A stretch of 64,000 bases of DNA from Promethearchaeota archaeon (GTDB lineage: Archaea; Asgardarchaeota; Lokiarchaeia; Sigyniarchaeales; Promethearchaeaceae), in contig JAFGBS010000004.1 of NCBI GenBank assembly GCA_016933055.1, positions 239,350-303,349 on the forward strand. Reading direction: 5' to 3'. Position 1 is the first letter of the stretch; each line of letters begins with the position of its first letter. The position numbers and the translations under genes are program-made. Below the pieces are notes generated by a model. That model saw nothing but the letters and a program-made list of their open reading frames with translations, did no database searches and was not told where the DNA came from. Shown piece by piece: positions 29,056-37,405 of the stretch.

Positions 29056-30333
29056 ATGACTATTACTATTACCTTAAGCTGGTTTCATAGAAGAATCGGC
29101 CCAACAATATATTATGAATATCCAGAGTCTTCATTACAACCTGATGAACTAACTAGAATACCCGATCTCATGGATATGAGGTTTGAGGAAGGATTTTTCA
29201 ACCATGGATTTGAAAATTTGTATTTATTCAATTACTTTTTTGAAATTAGTTCTTCATGGGCGCGCGGTCAAAAAGAAATGCTCTTAATCTCCGTTTGTTT
29301 CAGCAATCCCATTTCTACACAAATCCAGCATGAAATTCTGGTCCATTGTATTGATTTTGCAAATAAATTAAAAAAAACTAAAAACCTATTTAAAGCGTTT
29401 TATGAAGATGGTCCCCCTTCAGGGGAATTTCTCGTAAATGTGAATGATAATGAGGCTATTAAATCTTTTGACAAGGATCTAAAAATGTGGTTACGGGACC
29501 TATATTGGAAAATAGTCTCATTTTCCAGAGAGAAATCCGAAGAAGAAATTATTGCAGACCTACTCAGCCAAAAATCTGTATATGCAATTATTAAATTTTT
29601 ATCCAACGGACCGGTCCCCAAAGAAGATTTAGAAAAATGGTTTTCCCAGAAATACCCCGATCTACAATTAGATGACATCTTAACCAAATTAGAATCCGAA
29701 AAATTCATCTTTCAGAACGAAATAGGATACGATACATTTGTACTATTAGTAAAAGAAACAACTGTTCAGAGATCACCCCCTGATTGTATTATTACACTAA
29801 TTCAGGATAAACTAGAATTGTCTGATCTAACAACCGAATTCTTGGATCGAGTAAGAAATTTTTTTGAAGAATACACTCCCTCAACAGAAGATTCCATTGA
29901 ACTTTTAAAATTAGTAGCAAATCCTGAAATTTATAATGTGTTATTACAATTACGTTCGGGCCCCCTTCCAAAAAATCAAATTTTGAGTATGATTGATAGC
30001 GAACCGGTAAAAAATCTTATGGAAACACTCAAGATTCTCAATGAAAAGAAGATAATTGACGAGTTTGAATATAAGGGTGAATCTTTAATCTTATTAATCG
30101 ACGACATCCAATTTTCAACTTCATTTCCCAGTTATTTATCCAAGCTTACTGCAAAAAAACCTCATCCCACTATTGCAAAATCCTTTAAAACCACCAGATC
30201 TACTGAAAAAGATCCCGGTAAGCGGGAATTAAAAGGATCGGAATTAGGGATTCTGAGTGAAGACGTCTTCAATAAGCTAAAAAATATGTCAAAGCAGAAG
30301 GGTGTGAAAAAGGAGGAAGAAAATGACGGATAA
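29056..30333 (+). CDS. Longin-like N-terminus with two winged-helix domains (Nprl-like layout)
   Basis: The 425-residue product starts with a longin-like module: SWFHRRIGPTIYYEYPESS, LYLFNYFFEISSSW, then a strand MLLISVCFS and a helix. Winged-helix-like segments follow at about 175-230 (VYAIIKFLSNGPVPKEDLEKWF) and about 290-345 (IYNVLLQLRSGPLPKNQIL), then a basic, low-complexity C-terminus. The start FHRRIGPTI-YP resembles the opening of eukaryotic Nprl2 (FHPTLGP...). GATOR1 Nprl2/3 also combine longin and winged helices. The resemblance is structural inference. It overlaps the next gene by 11 bases, and the overlap holds that gene's start. Confidence 0.55.
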   Translation: MTITITLSWFHRRIGPTIYYEYPESSLQPDELTRIPDLMDMRFEEGFFNHGFENLYLFNYFFEISSSWARGQKEMLLISVCFSNPISTQIQHEILVHCIDFANKLKKTKNLFKAFYEDGPPSGEFLVNVNDNEAIKSFDKDLKMWLRDLYWKIVSFSREKSEEEIIADLLSQKSVYAIIKFLSNGPVPKEDLEKWFSQKYPDLQLDDILTKLESEKFIFQNEIGYDTFVLLVKETTVQRSPPDCIITLIQDKLELSDLTTEFLDRVRNFFEEYTPSTEDSIELLKLVANPEIYNVLLQLRSGPLPKNQILSMIDSEPVKNLMETLKILNEKKIIDEFEYKGESLILLIDDIQFSTSFPSYLSKLTAKKPHPTIAKSFKTTRSTEKDPGKRELKGSELGILSEDVFNKLKNMSKQKGVKKEEENDG

Positions 30334-30766
30334 AGAATTAAGTTGGGGAAAAGTTGTTGATAAGAACACCTTAGGAAACATCTCATTACCTAAAAAAATG
30401 TTCGATTCTTTTTTTAAGGAATCTCTAGCAGCTAAGCAATCTCTAACTCATGTATTAGTCGTTTTTTCCCCTAAACCTCGTTCATTAAAAATTGACATCT
30501 TTCCTTTGGAGGGAGAAGAAGTTATAAAAATTCAGTTAAAATTAACTGATTTTTCCGTCAGTACTATTGAACAAATTCGTGAAATTACGAAAGAGTTGGA
30601 TTTACCAGACGATTTATTCATGTCCGGAGTATGCGTGGAACAACGTTACTGTCTATATGAATCCTATATCGAAAAAAATAAATTGACTGTACCTATTGAA
30701 TTGGTCAAGAAGCGCTTCAGTAAGATACCAAGCATTACTGATGTTAAGATTTATAAGGTGGAATAG
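30323..30766 (+). CDS. Hypothetical protein, possible ACT-like fold
   Basis: The 147-residue product begins with a short stretch (SWGKVVDKNTLGNISLPKKMF) suggestive of a small beta motif. A region with an ACT-like beta-alpha-beta rhythm follows (EVIKIQLKLTDFSVSTIEQI, then LFMSGVCVEQRYCLYESYIEK and ITDVKIYKV). I recognise no family; ACT-like is a pattern guess. A GGAGG-type ribosome site (ggaggaag, 30311-30318) lies inside the previous gene's end, and the ATG at 30323 overlaps it by 11 bases, so the two proteins are likely co-translated. Confidence 0.6.
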   Translation: MTDKELSWGKVVDKNTLGNISLPKKMFDSFFKESLAAKQSLTHVLVVFSPKPRSLKIDIFPLEGEEVIKIQLKLTDFSVSTIEQIREITKELDLPDDLFMSGVCVEQRYCLYESYIEKNKLTVPIELVKKRFSKIPSITDVKIYKVE

Positions 30767-30775
30767 GGTTCTCTC

Positions 30776-31048
30776 ATGCCAGAAAATTCTGTAGATCATG
30801 AGGAAAACAACGAAAATCTCGCAAGCTATAAGTACATCCTTGGTGAGATGGGGATTCAAATTTTAATCGCAATATCGAGAGGTGCTAGCAATAAAGTTTC
30901 TATTCGACTTATCTCTGGGGTACCACTTGAATGTATCAATGGTCGCTTGCCTGTATTATCCAATCTTAATCTAATTCGGCAAAACCAAGAGGAATATCAT
31001 ATAACTGACCGGGGAAATAGTTTTTTAATTACATTAGAAAATGAATAA
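30776..31048 (+). CDS. Small winged-helix DNA-binding-like protein
   Basis: The 90-residue product has a helical N-terminal segment (IQILIAISRGASNKVSIRLI), a recognition-helix-like region (VPLECINGRLPVLSNLNLI) and a wing (RQNQEEYHITDRGNSFLITLE). This matches a small archaeal winged helix with the usual ITDRG turn. It begins 9 bases after the previous stop and belongs to the same operon. A C/D box sRNA follows immediately after its stop codon. Confidence 0.65.
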   Translation: MPENSVDHEENNENLASYKYILGEMGIQILIAISRGASNKVSIRLISGVPLECINGRLPVLSNLNLIRQNQEEYHITDRGNSFLITLENE

Positions 31049-31052
31049 TATA

Positions 31053-31124
31053 GTTCCAATGATGAAATCAAGACGAACTGAGGGTTGCCCTACTCCATGA
31101 TGACAGCGATCCACGCTGAGGAAC
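31053..31124 (+). ncRNA. C/D box sRNA (2'-O-methylation guide)
   Basis: All four boxes are present and perfectly spaced: C box atgatga (31059-31065), D' ctga (31078-31081), C' atgatga (31097-31103), D ctga (31116-31119). Both guide segments, C to D' and C' to D, are exactly 12 bases, the archaeal norm. A terminal stem gttcc (31053-31057) pairs with ggaac (31120-31124). By the N+5 rule the D' guide (aatcaagacgaa) and the D guide (cagcgatccacg) each specify one methylated nucleotide; the targets were not searched. It lies between two genes of one operon-like cluster. Confidence 0.9.
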
Positions 31125-31207
31125 CATATATTCAAATATTAATCCATAATTTTTTTAGCACGAAACCCAACTCAAGTATATAGGACAAAAAAACGAGGAA
31201 TAATAAA

Positions 31208-31609
31208 ATGCAATTCGGTGGAGATATTGGAATCGGGCCCGAAGATATAAGTCGTTTAGAGCCCGAGATCGCCTATGTAACATCAAATTCAGATATTGAA
31301 GCTATCGCTCTAGTTACAGATTCTGGATATCAAATAGCGTATGCAGCGATTAATCGATCGATTGATTCCGATGCATTGTGTGGAATCGCGAGTGCGCTTA
31401 CCTCCACCTCAAATATGGTTACTAAGACTGTTTTTAATGAAAATTTATCCGAAGTAATTGTTCGTGCAGGAAATGGTTATATTGTCGTATCCAATGCGGG
31501 ACGTTTTGTGCTCGTAGGAGCCGCTCAGAACATCCAAAACATGATGAAAACCGTGAAAGTTTTTCGTGTTGCATCCCAACGAATAGCCTCTCAATTTCCC
31601 CGCTTTTAA
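31208..31609 (+). CDS. Roadblock/LC7 domain protein
   Basis: The 133-residue product is a single roadblock/LC7 domain: IEAIALVTDSGYQIAYAAIN, a helix with DSDALCGIASALTSTSNMV, then a beta strand region SEVIVRAGNGYIVVSNAGRFVLVGAA and a C-terminal helix. These proteins dimerise and regulate small GTPases (MglB in bacteria, LAMTOR/Ragulator and dynein light chain in eukaryotes). It is downstream of the longin-wHTH gene with a C/D sRNA between, consistent with a GTPase-regulating module. The nearest GTPase genes are at 59.6 kb and the pseudo-GTPase at 3.6 kb. Confidence 0.85.
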   Translation: MQFGGDIGIGPEDISRLEPEIAYVTSNSDIEAIALVTDSGYQIAYAAINRSIDSDALCGIASALTSTSNMVTKTVFNENLSEVIVRAGNGYIVVSNAGRFVLVGAAQNIQNMMKTVKVFRVASQRIASQFPRF

Positions 31610-31740
31610 TTCAGATATAAACAGTACCAATCACGACAAAAACCCTTTATCTTTTTATTAAATTAACTAAATTGGTTACTACTTTATAATTAACTAGGTC
31701 ATAATAATATATTTTATATCATACTTCTTTATGACCCAAA

Positions 31741-32589
31741 ATGCCATTCGATTCTATTTCCCCTGAAATCAAACAAACCATCCTAAATGCAAAGGAAAAT
31801 GGGATGACTCGAATGCAGATTTGCTTACAGTACGGTTTTGATTGGGAAACCGTTTTACAATGTTTGAATGAGATCTCTGACCATATTATTGAAAGAAATA
31901 TGTATCATCAAGGTTTTCAATATTCCTTTCGGTGGTTAAAACATCGTCATCTTTCCTTTCAACAGCATCGTGATTCCCAATTACTTCATCAATATTTATT
32001 AAAGATCACTCAAGACCGGTATCCTAAAGACATTTTTAACAATAAGGACATCCAACGAATCTCCCAATTCCGATTGAACCGTCTCAAGAGGGGGAAGGTT
32101 TCAGAAATTGGTAAAATTCTCCGAAATGAGGGATCAATCCAAGAAACTCTGAGCATACATGATTTAACTAAAATTGCTAAACATACTTTTGCTGAATATG
32201 TAACTGCACAAAAACAAAGACCCTCTCATAATGATATTCAATTCCGTATTTTAGAGAAAGATCCTCATACAATCGCTATGGAAGTCCCTGTCTGGGGTAG
32301 ACCCCCTATCAGCTCCGACATTATTACTGGTCATATTGACCTTATTCGAATCATTGAGGATACTATCCAAATTGTAGACTATAAACCTGAGGATTCTTTT
32401 ATGCCTTCTATACCCCAAGTAGCCTTCTATGGAATCTTACTTCAAAAAAAACTGAATTTAAGTGAAGTTCGTTGTGCGTCCTTCAGTAAAAAAAAAATCT
32501 GGGAGTATAAACCTGATATCTTGTACAGGATAAACGAGCTTCTTCTTGAGCATAATATTAGATTTTTTTCATGGCAAAGGTTCTTATAA
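31741..32589 (+). CDS. PD-(D/E)XK nuclease-like protein
   Basis: The 282-residue product has an N-terminal helix-turn-helix-like region, a linker, and a C-terminal nuclease core: AMEVPVWG (conserved glutamate), TGHIDLIRI (metal-binding aspartate), IVDYKPED (D-x-K) and then QVAFYGILLQKK with a conserved glutamine. This order is that of RecB/Cas4-type PD-(D/E)XK nucleases. No four-cysteine cluster is present, so it is not a Cas4. It converges on the 2-oxoacid oxidoreductase operon with a 14-base gap. Target and pathway unknown. Confidence 0.75.
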   Translation: MPFDSISPEIKQTILNAKENGMTRMQICLQYGFDWETVLQCLNEISDHIIERNMYHQGFQYSFRWLKHRHLSFQQHRDSQLLHQYLLKITQDRYPKDIFNNKDIQRISQFRLNRLKRGKVSEIGKILRNEGSIQETLSIHDLTKIAKHTFAEYVTAQKQRPSHNDIQFRILEKDPHTIAMEVPVWGRPPISSDIITGHIDLIRIIEDTIQIVDYKPEDSFMPSIPQVAFYGILLQKKLNLSEVRCASFSKKKIWEYKPDILYRINELLLEHNIRFFSWQRFL

Positions 32590-32603
32590 AAAAAGAAAAA
32601 AAA

Positions 32604-33695
32604 TTATTCACAATACGTATCCGAGCAATATCGGTTCTGTAAAGTGAATGAAGAAGATCTCACCATAGCAGATTTCAGAAATTGATAGCCTATGTCATAA
32701 GTGGAACCATCCCCCGCAAGGTGTATTACATACGGTACTTCTTTTTTCCATAAGTTTTTATATCGCAACATTCGATACGTTGTGGCGATCGCATCCGCTA
32801 CGGTAGCCCCACTTTCGAACAAATGATGCATCCATGATACTTTCCAAGAGGTTAAATCGTCTTTACTAGTCGCCACTTCCAAACAACTGGTGTTATTAAC
32901 ATAAATAATATTATTACCTGCCACTTGTGTTGCCCCAAGAGCTAATTGATGCATAATTGAACCCGCGCCACAACCTGGACATAATCCGTATCCCGGAGCG
33001 AGGTGAGTTTGAGGCTTTAATTTCTTTACGTTAATTTTATACACATCGAATGGAGATTCAGCACCCATATTATCCACTAGCCGTTTCATATTTTCTAGCC
33101 GGGCTTCGGTCTGTTCAATTAGTTCGTTAATTAAATCCTCTTCAAATTTTGGTTTAAATAGATGCCTATATTTACCCATGGATTCTATAAATTCCATGAA
33201 TTTTTCCCGACTGAATTTCATGGGTCGAGAATAACTCCATTTTGGAATCCCGTTTTTTACACGGATCGTGATTAAAGGCCAATATCCGGAATCGGTTGCC
33301 AATTTAGCAATACGATTGGAGTCATGGGCATCTGATCGCCATCCACGAGGACAAGGAGAAAAAGCTTGGATAAATGCACCACCAGGAGTTTTCATGGCTT
33401 CTATTACTTTACCGATGAAATCATTGGGGTATGCCAAACTAGCAGTTGCCAGAAATGAAGATTTAGTGCCTAAAAAGGCCATGGGATTCAGAATATCTTG
33501 TTTGACACCTACTTTACCTTTGATTTCCTCTCCCCCCGGTCCTGTAGTTGTGGAACATGCGAAGGGGGTGGAACCACTTTCTTGAATTCCTGTATTCATG
33601 AACGCTTCATTGTCATAATTGAAAAACAGGACAGTGTGCCGTTCTTCGCGTTGTAATAGATCATTTACATCGATTATGTTGGATTTTACAGCCAT
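32604..33695 (-). CDS. porB: 2-oxoacid:ferredoxin oxidoreductase beta subunit, circularly permuted
   Basis: The beta subunit binds thiamine diphosphate and one [4Fe-4S] cluster. In normal PorB the order is CPGCG, then GDG, then YDNEAYMNTG, then PCPRGWR. Here YDNE (27-30), MNTGIQ and PCPRGWR (114-120) come first, and CPGCG (239-243) and GDGSTYDIG (328-336) come last, so the chain is a circular permutant. The break falls between the two halves of the TDP motif. Length (363) is near normal plus a linker (about 180-235). It starts directly at the alpha-subunit stop and the reading frame is intact, so it looks functional. Confidence 0.85.
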   Translation of the reverse strand: MAVKSNIIDVNDLLQREERHTVLFFNYDNEAFMNTGIQESGSTPFACSTTTGPGGEEIKGKVGVKQDILNPMAFLGTKSSFLATASLAYPNDFIGKVIEAMKTPGGAFIQAFSPCPRGWRSDAHDSNRIAKLATDSGYWPLITIRVKNGIPKWSYSRPMKFSREKFMEFIESMGKYRHLFKPKFEEDLINELIEQTEARLENMKRLVDNMGAESPFDVYKINVKKLKPQTHLAPGYGLCPGCGAGSIMHQLALGATQVAGNNIIYVNNTSCLEVATSKDDLTSWKVSWMHHLFESGATVADAIATTYRMLRYKNLWKKEVPYVIHLAGDGSTYDIGYQFLKSAMVRSSSFTLQNRYCSDTYCE

Positions 33696-34913
33696 CTAGA
33701 TCTCCTCCAATTTATCCTTGGTTTCTCGAACTCCAAGGTAATAATACAAACGTCCCTTCATGTCATTTACCGTTTCCATCTTTTTAGCCGCAAGACTAAA
33801 CTCATCTTTAGTAACATCTCTTCCCCCTAATCCCACAATGAAACTGCGTAAAATAGTTCCTAAGGGATATGTTGCTGTGGCAATCGCAGAACCAACTGGA
33901 GGGAGTATGTCACTCAAGGAATCATCTTTTTCTAACACGATAAGCTTTTCAATGTTATTTTCTTCAATCATATCTTGTAGCTGTTTATAGGGGAACGGTC
34001 TCCAAGTTCGAATCTTGATCAAAGGATAGTCCTTATTCTTTTCCATCCAGCTAATAATATTCCCACACATAGATCCCATGGTAATAAATGCAGTTTTTGA
34101 ACGTGCATCTAAATTAAAGCCTTCTATATGATCGTAATGTCTTCCTGATAGTTTTCCAAAATCCTTGTATGTTTTTCCAATAATATCGATTACTCCTTCC
34201 TTGGCCTTATCTAATCCTCTTCGTCCCTCCATGAAATATGAAGGGGTGACGATACCGCCCCAAGTTCCTGGGTCATCGGGATTTATGGTTTTTCTTTTCT
34301 TTTTCGGAGTGAATTTCATTACTTCTTTATGCGTTAACGCTTCAAAGTTCTGGGCTGAATGAGAGATGATAAATCCATCATGAACAAACATTGTAGGGAA
34401 TAAAGAGTTTTCGGCGATCTTGGAAGCCATAATTGCTGCATCATAAGTTTCTTGAACGTTTTCTGAAACGAGTGTGTTCCATCCAAAATCCATTAAAGTG
34501 AATTCCCACGAATTCCAGATACTCAGATTAGGTGCATTAAAAGCTCGTGCAGATATCATCATGGTTAACGGCAATCGCCAACCTACTGGCATAGGAAGTG
34601 CTTCACACATCAATAAGTAGCCCTGGCTTGCTGTAGCCGTAAATGTTCGTGCACCTGCAGCACATGCTGCTGTGCTATATGACATTGCTGCAAGTTCGGA
34701 TTCCACATTCACGAATGCAGCTTTTAAAAATCCATGGTTGACCACATCACTTAATCCTTCCACAGATTGAGTTTGAGGGGTTATAGGAAATGCACAAATC
34801 ACATCTGGGTCGGTTTGAGAAACTGCCCCGGCGACTGCATAATTTCCCGTCATTGCTAATTGTTTTCGTTCAGTTATTTCTTGGAAGAATGGGCTCATAG
34901 GTTCTACTGACAT
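33696..34913 (-). CDS. porA: 2-oxoacid:ferredoxin oxidoreductase alpha subunit
   Basis: The 405-residue product has the usual alpha-subunit start (TGNYAVAGAVSQTDPDVICAFPITPQTQ), the VNVESELAAMS glutamate that activates TDP, ARTFTATASQGYLLM and a C-terminal transketolase-like domain (KTAFITMGSMCGN, IKIRTWRPFP, VLEKDDS). Together with beta and gamma-delta it oxidises pyruvate or a related 2-oxoacid to acyl-CoA, reducing ferredoxin. It abuts the gamma-delta gene upstream and the beta gene downstream without spacer, so the three are strictly co-expressed. Pyruvate specificity is likely but not proven. Confidence 0.93.
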   Translation of the reverse strand: MSVEPMSPFFQEITERKQLAMTGNYAVAGAVSQTDPDVICAFPITPQTQSVEGLSDVVNHGFLKAAFVNVESELAAMSYSTAACAAGARTFTATASQGYLLMCEALPMPVGWRLPLTMMISARAFNAPNLSIWNSWEFTLMDFGWNTLVSENVQETYDAAIMASKIAENSLFPTMFVHDGFIISHSAQNFEALTHKEVMKFTPKKKRKTINPDDPGTWGGIVTPSYFMEGRRGLDKAKEGVIDIIGKTYKDFGKLSGRHYDHIEGFNLDARSKTAFITMGSMCGNIISWMEKNKDYPLIKIRTWRPFPYKQLQDMIEENNIEKLIVLEKDDSLSDILPPVGSAIATATYPLGTILRSFIVGLGGRDVTKDEFSLAAKKMETVNDMKGRLYYYLGVRETKDKLEEI

Positions 34914-35846
34914 TTATTTTTTACCTCCCACAGGTTCTTTTTTCATCTTTTCTGTTAGAGCATTTTTGGGACAAATCAAAACGCAATTCATGCATCCTTT
35001 GCAGTGATACTCATCAACTCCGGCCACATGGTAGTCTCCATCCTCTCCCAATTCCCTCAAAATTGCAAGATCGGGGCAGACAAGGAAGCATCGGTGACAA
35101 TTAATGCATAAATCTTTATTCCATTGGGCTACAGAAACTCCCCATGAACCAGTTTTCACCTTTTCCGAACCTCCGAGCGTGTACCATACACCTGCAAGAT
35201 CCCGTTCTTTATAGCCAGGTTTTCCTAAGTCTATTTGACTCCACGGTTCCTTGGTGTCTGCTTCGTAGTTCATCTTAAAGCCCAAATCGAGCATCTCGGT
35301 TCGTTCATACGCCATTTCCACTACTTTTGCATTTTTCTCTGCAATACTTGCCTTAAACGTCTTGAAGATTGCATCTTTCAATTGTTCTAACGTAAATATA
35401 TCGGATACTTTTACCAATGCCCCTAATATCACGGTATTAGTAATATTTCTCCCTAAAACTTCTAGAGCAAGATTAGTAGCATCAAGTTTAGCAAAGTTGA
35501 TATCATCTCTATGAATTTTTTCTCGAATTTCATCGAATGACATGGTGGTATTCACAATCAACCAACCACCAGGTGTAATTCCTTCTGTAACATCAATGTC
35601 ATCGAGAAGAGTATCATCCAATACTCCTACATAATTAGGAGCATACACTTGGGTATTTGTTCTAATTAGAGTAGGATTTTTACCTAAACGCGCGTAGGAT
35701 TCGGTAGGAGATCCCATTCTTTCTGCGCCGAACCGGGGTTGGTTAACTCCAAAGCCGGGAAAAGAATCCACGCATAATTGTGACGCAGTAACTCCTCCTT
35801 GACCACCCCGTGCATGAAACCTAATATTAATTGCGTAGTCTGACAG
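34914..35846 (-). CDS. porG: 2-oxoacid:ferredoxin oxidoreductase gamma-delta fusion (start uncertain)
   Basis: The gamma part (FGVNQPRFGAERMGSPTESY, VNTTMSF, TNLALEVLGRNITNTVILGAL) is fused to a delta-type ferredoxin with two clusters (CINCHRCFLVCP and CKGCMNCVLICP). The GTG at 35771 leaves out the nucleotide-binding start: upstream in frame is INIRFHARGGQGGVTASQLC, plainly part of gamma. That extension has no ATG/GTG/TTG; it begins at CTG 35846, after a stop codon. One extra A in the run at 35847-35851 would instead join it to the ATG at 35857 (MNKK...). Coordinates use the CTG. Confidence 0.8.
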   Translation of the reverse strand: MSDYAINIRFHARGGQGGVTASQLCVDSFPGFGVNQPRFGAERMGSPTESYARLGKNPTLIRTNTQVYAPNYVGVLDDTLLDDIDVTEGITPGGWLIVNTTMSFDEIREKIHRDDINFAKLDATNLALEVLGRNITNTVILGALVKVSDIFTLEQLKDAIFKTFKASIAEKNAKVVEMAYERTEMLDLGFKMNYEADTKEPWSQIDLGKPGYKERDLAGVWYTLGGSEKVKTGSWGVSVAQWNKDLCINCHRCFLVCPDLAILRELGEDGDYHVAGVDEYHCKGCMNCVLICPKNALTEKMKKEPVGGKK

Positions 35847-36039
35847 TTTTTATTCATCCTTCAACAGTTAATTCATCCGTAAAGAAATTAGATGAGTATG
35901 TTGAGTAACACTAAGATGCGCCATCATTAAAAATTTTTGTTCAAAAAGCGTTTTACCATCAATTATCAGCGAAATGTCCAATTGAATGATCCAATATATT
36001 TAAAATTCAAGGACAATAAACCGTAACTAATCCGAATTC

Positions 36040-36864
36040 ATGAATGGACTGGCGTTAATGACGAGACTTAGGAAGCATACTACAATCACGGGAATTCTTT
36101 TCTTTAGTATCTGTGCAGTTTTGGTGTTATCCCACTATATTACCATGAGTTCCGCTTGGACACAAGATGAAATCATTGTACCAGTTGGAGACATTCCCAT
36201 TATAGATGGAATACAAGATGCAGCATGGAACAAAGCAAATGTAACCAAAAGTGGAGAAATTGATATTATAAATCTGAAAGCCATGATTAATTCATCCTAT
36301 TTATTCATTCTTGTTGAAATTCAAGCAACCAATCATGATGATGATGAGTATATTAAGTTATTGTTATCCAATTCCTCGGATTTTGAGGATGAGGATTTCA
36401 TAGATGCGAAATTGATCCAAACAAGAAATTTCTCAAAGGCTGATAACCGATCATATATAATAACTGATCAAGTATATTATGAAGGAGAATATATTTCTGA
36501 TAATCAAACCAATTTTGTGGGTGCTGCGAATATTTCTGCAGGAAACAAATACAGTTATTATGAATTTTCAATTCCCTTTGCTTCCGTTAATAATGATACT
36601 TTAAATGATACATCCATTGTGTTAGGTAATACATTTGCACTTAAGGTAGAATTTGGTATTCATAAGGAAGATCAAAGTCCAACATCTGTTGAAAGAACAG
36701 AAGAACTATTAATAACCCTAGAGAAAAAGGAAGGGGGAGGAAATGGAGATATTGAAGAATTTCCCCTTAATCTGAAAATTCTTTCTTATGTGATGTTTTC
36801 CATAACAGGGGTAGCATTTATTGTGATTGCGGTCATCACATTCCAATCCCGGTCAAAAATATGA
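36040..36864 (+). CDS. Membrane-anchored extracellular CBM9/DOMON-like protein
   Basis: The 274-residue product has an N-terminal signal-anchor (about 17-38) and a single C-terminal membrane helix (about 249-268). Between them lies a beta-rich domain beginning IIDGIQDAAWNKANV, a pattern shared by CBM9-like and ethylbenzene-dehydrogenase/DOMON-like domains that bind sugars or haem. Several N-x-S/T sites (for example NSS, NFS, NQT, NIS, NDT) suggest N-glycosylation outside the cell. It is followed by a small membrane protein 17 bases downstream, probably in an operon. Confidence 0.65.
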   Translation: MNGLALMTRLRKHTTITGILFFSICAVLVLSHYITMSSAWTQDEIIVPVGDIPIIDGIQDAAWNKANVTKSGEIDIINLKAMINSSYLFILVEIQATNHDDDEYIKLLLSNSSDFEDEDFIDAKLIQTRNFSKADNRSYIITDQVYYEGEYISDNQTNFVGAANISAGNKYSYYEFSIPFASVNNDTLNDTSIVLGNTFALKVEFGIHKEDQSPTSVERTEELLITLEKKEGGGNGDIEEFPLNLKILSYVMFSITGVAFIVIAVITFQSRSKI

Positions 36865-36881
36865 GGAATGAGTGAGTATTT

Positions 36882-37322
36882 ATGCCAAAATACAAAAAAG
36901 AAGGAAAAAAACGAGCTAAAGAAGAAGACGAAACTCGAAAACAACTATCTGATCAAAAATCTGAGATGTTTAATTCATCTATCCGATCTCTTCTCATAAG
37001 TAGTGGGTGTTTAGTTCTATCATTTTTATTTAATGGAAAAATCATAGACTTACCAGTAGAACCAGGATCGGCAGTAGACGTCCTGCTGATTTTGCTGAAA
37101 TCATTATTGATTACGCTTTTTTATACTTTTACTTTAGTTGGTCTTGCTAATACCATGGAATTACGGGGAAAACCCTCCTCATTGCGGGACATCATCATTG
37201 TAGGGATAATCTCCCTCATTCAAGGCGTATTAAGTCTGCCAGTTTTCCTTATTTCATTCTTAGGAGTAATATTAGCGAGCTTATATCTCTGGGCAATTCA
37301 AGTGAAAGTAGAACGGTTCTAA
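36882..37322 (+). CDS. Small membrane protein of unknown function
   Basis: The 146-residue product has a charged, lysine-rich N-terminus (about 1-33) and three or four hydrophobic helices over about 35-140, with a short basic C-terminus. No family motif is visible. It follows the surface protein gene by 17 bases and may form a unit with it. Confidence 0.6.
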   Translation: MPKYKKEGKKRAKEEDETRKQLSDQKSEMFNSSIRSLLISSGCLVLSFLFNGKIIDLPVEPGSAVDVLLILLKSLLITLFYTFTLVGLANTMELRGKPSSLRDIIIVGIISLIQGVLSLPVFLISFLGVILASLYLWAIQVKVERF

Positions 37323-37405
37323 AACATTTAGCGATTTTGCGTGACATGTAAATATTATTTATATTGAAATTCCCGAATACCTTGATCCAACAAAGTGAAT
37401 AAATT

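Noticed and set aside
31741..32589. Cas4 or other CRISPR gene
   Set aside because: The PD-(D/E)XK core is present but no four-cysteine cluster, and no repeat-spacer array or cas genes are seen in the window.
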